Made by a program: the position numbers and the translations under genes
Notes under the pieces: model-generated
Databases searched by the model: none
Told to the model about the DNA's origin: nothing
Seen by the model: only the letters and a program-made list of their open reading frames with translations
NCBI GenBank assembly: GCA_947561715.1
Contig: OX387197.1
Location: forward strand, 18,522,266-18,586,265
Direction of reading: 5' to 3'
DNA: 64,000 bases
Source: Ascidia mentula
Taxonomy: Eukaryota > Chordata > Ascidiacea > Phlebobranchia > Ascidiidae
Part shown: positions 63,057-64,000 of the stretch, piece by piece
Position numbering within the stretch: the first letter of the stretch is position 1
How the letters are laid out: each line of letters begins with the position of its first letter

Positions 63057-63798
63057 TTAAACCTGTTTTGTGGAAAGATCCCAGTCATCAACATTGTAGT
63101 CATCCATGTCAATGCAAAATATAGAGACATGATGATCATACACATGGGGTGGATGTGTTGTTGGTGGGAAGACTTTAAGGTACATTGTGGTAGAATCATT
63201 TAAATATATTGTGCAACTTCCATTCTTATTAAGTTGTGTGAACATTTGCTTCAATATGTCTGTAAGGCATTGTAAATGTTTGTGTTTTAAAATGATTAAA
63301 TTGGGACAGGATTTCCCATTTTACTTTTGTGGTTTACTTACTGGGCACAAAAAGCAATACCTGGAATCTTGCTTTTGGTTTTCTCGTTTGACACAAAATG
63401 GTCTTCAGCCTCCACTCTAATCATGTATGTTGATAGTTTCTTTATCAACGGAATATAAGGTGAACTCCTGTGTTCAACATCCAAAACCAATCCAAAGTTA
63501 AATAAAAGTTGAGTTCTTGGATAATGGGGGCTATTTAGGTAAACTGGACACCCAATGACTTTCTTCCCAACTGCATTTCTATCAAAATAATCAATGTACA
63601 TCATACACAAAAAAGTAGTCGAATAAAATAAAAAAAATTGTGAGAAGTCAAGTATGTGTAAAAAAAATTTGCTTACACTTTAATAACTTTTTGTTGCATA
63701 TCTGATTTTGGTATGATATAATTAATAATCGCCTCTCCCAGATCTTTTGTCATACATCCTTCAGGATACCGCAAACAAAATTTATCCAAATCATATTG
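63057..63798 (-). CDS. NPRL2: NPRL2, GATOR1 subunit (partial; 5' end outside or unseen, 3' end short)
   Basis: Three exons are clear: 63798-63677, 63578-63361 and 63259-63063 (or to 63057 if read to the stop). They encode YPEGCMTKDLGEAIINYIIP, VGKKVIGCPVYLNSPHYPR, TQLLFNFGLVLDV, IPLIKKLSTYM, HFVSNEKTKSKIP, NKNGSCTIYLND and DDWDLSTKQ, matching NPRL2 residues of about 30-205 in order. NPRL2 with NPRL3 and DEPDC5 forms GATOR1, the Rag GTPase-activating complex that turns off TORC1 when amino acids are short. The initiator exon must lie right of 63798. The expected second half, after the WDLTTQQ-type block, is not found: the exon runs into GTT TAA, where gtttaa could be a weak donor or the codons V-stop. 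No further exon was found down to METTL6. Confidence 0.85.
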
Positions 63799-64000
63799 CT
63801 TTCAAAAACAAAACTAGTTTACCTGAATTTAGTTGCTTTAAATAATATTTGACAATTTTAAAAGCGGGCTCCACACTCCCGCTTTGCGCCGGCGGATTCT
63901 TTGTTTGTTTCATTATACGCCGGCGTGCGGACAAGCGTGAGTGTGACCCGGCCAAAGGCAATTGTTTCAATGTCCTGAGCGTACGCCCGCACGCCGGCGT
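63799..64000. repeat. GC-rich inverted repeat, likely MITE end
   Basis: From about 63866 the sequence turns sharply GC-rich. It has gggctccacactcccgc ... cgccggcg on the left and cgccggcgtgcgg ... gagtgtgaccc on the right (to about 63951), which are imperfect inverted copies with cgccggcg as shared core. The core recurs at the window edge (cacgccggcgt), so the element may continue outside. No reading frame and no duplication can be assigned. It should lie in an NPRL2 intron or just upstream of the gene. Confidence 0.5.

Overview
The window reads as a compact, AT-rich, intron-dense animal genome. Gene content (SARAF, an ABCG2-type half transporter, a novel PKC, USP44/49, METTL6, NPRL2) together with a lineage-specific VWA/threonine-rich surface protein suggests a tunicate, most likely a Ciona-type sea squirt. 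That assignment is inference from style and content; I could not run a search. All exon boundaries below were placed by hand from GT/AG (once GC/AG) sites, reading phase and family alignment from memory.

Layout, left to right. 1-2117: a truncated hAT-type MITE, a possible LTR fossil and otherwise featureless sequence. 2118-3436 (-): a four-pass membrane protein of MS4A-like design. 4420-6894 (-): SARAF, with two insertions of one tRNA-containing repeat in its introns, one carrying a perfect 107-bp inverted repeat. 8176-8524 (+): a short secreted-peptide gene whose last exon is ambiguous. 8615-11095: a 2.5-kb foldback element built of about 167-bp monomers, with a perfect 8-bp target duplication, sitting just behind (or in) the peptide gene. 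13920-28196 (+): a 28-exon gene for a protein of about 2465 residues with a signal peptide, three VWA domains, long Thr/Ser-rich stretches and a C-terminal hydrophobic anchor; part of it is a recent tandem exon array. 30717-36547 (+): ABCG2-like transporter. 38298-51875 (-): novel PKC (delta/theta class) with what look like mutually exclusive exons for half of its first C1 domain. 52761-59404 (+): USP44/49-like deubiquitinase. 61552-62741 (+): METTL6. 63057-63798 (-): NPRL2, partial and oddly short at its 3' end.

The genes do not form a pathway. The arrangement gives head-to-head pairs (SARAF/peptide gene; PKC/USP44-49) and tail-to-tail pairs (ABCG2-like/PKC; METTL6/NPRL2). SARAF and PKC are both calcium/lipid-signalling components, but nothing in the sequence links them functionally.

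The most unusual items are the VWA/threonine-rich gene with its B-A-B-A-A exon array, the phase-enforced alternative C1A exons of the PKC, and the foldback element. Mobile elements with clean target duplications (MITE at 48947, foldback at 8615, tRNA-like repeats at 4829 and 5482) indicate recent transposition.
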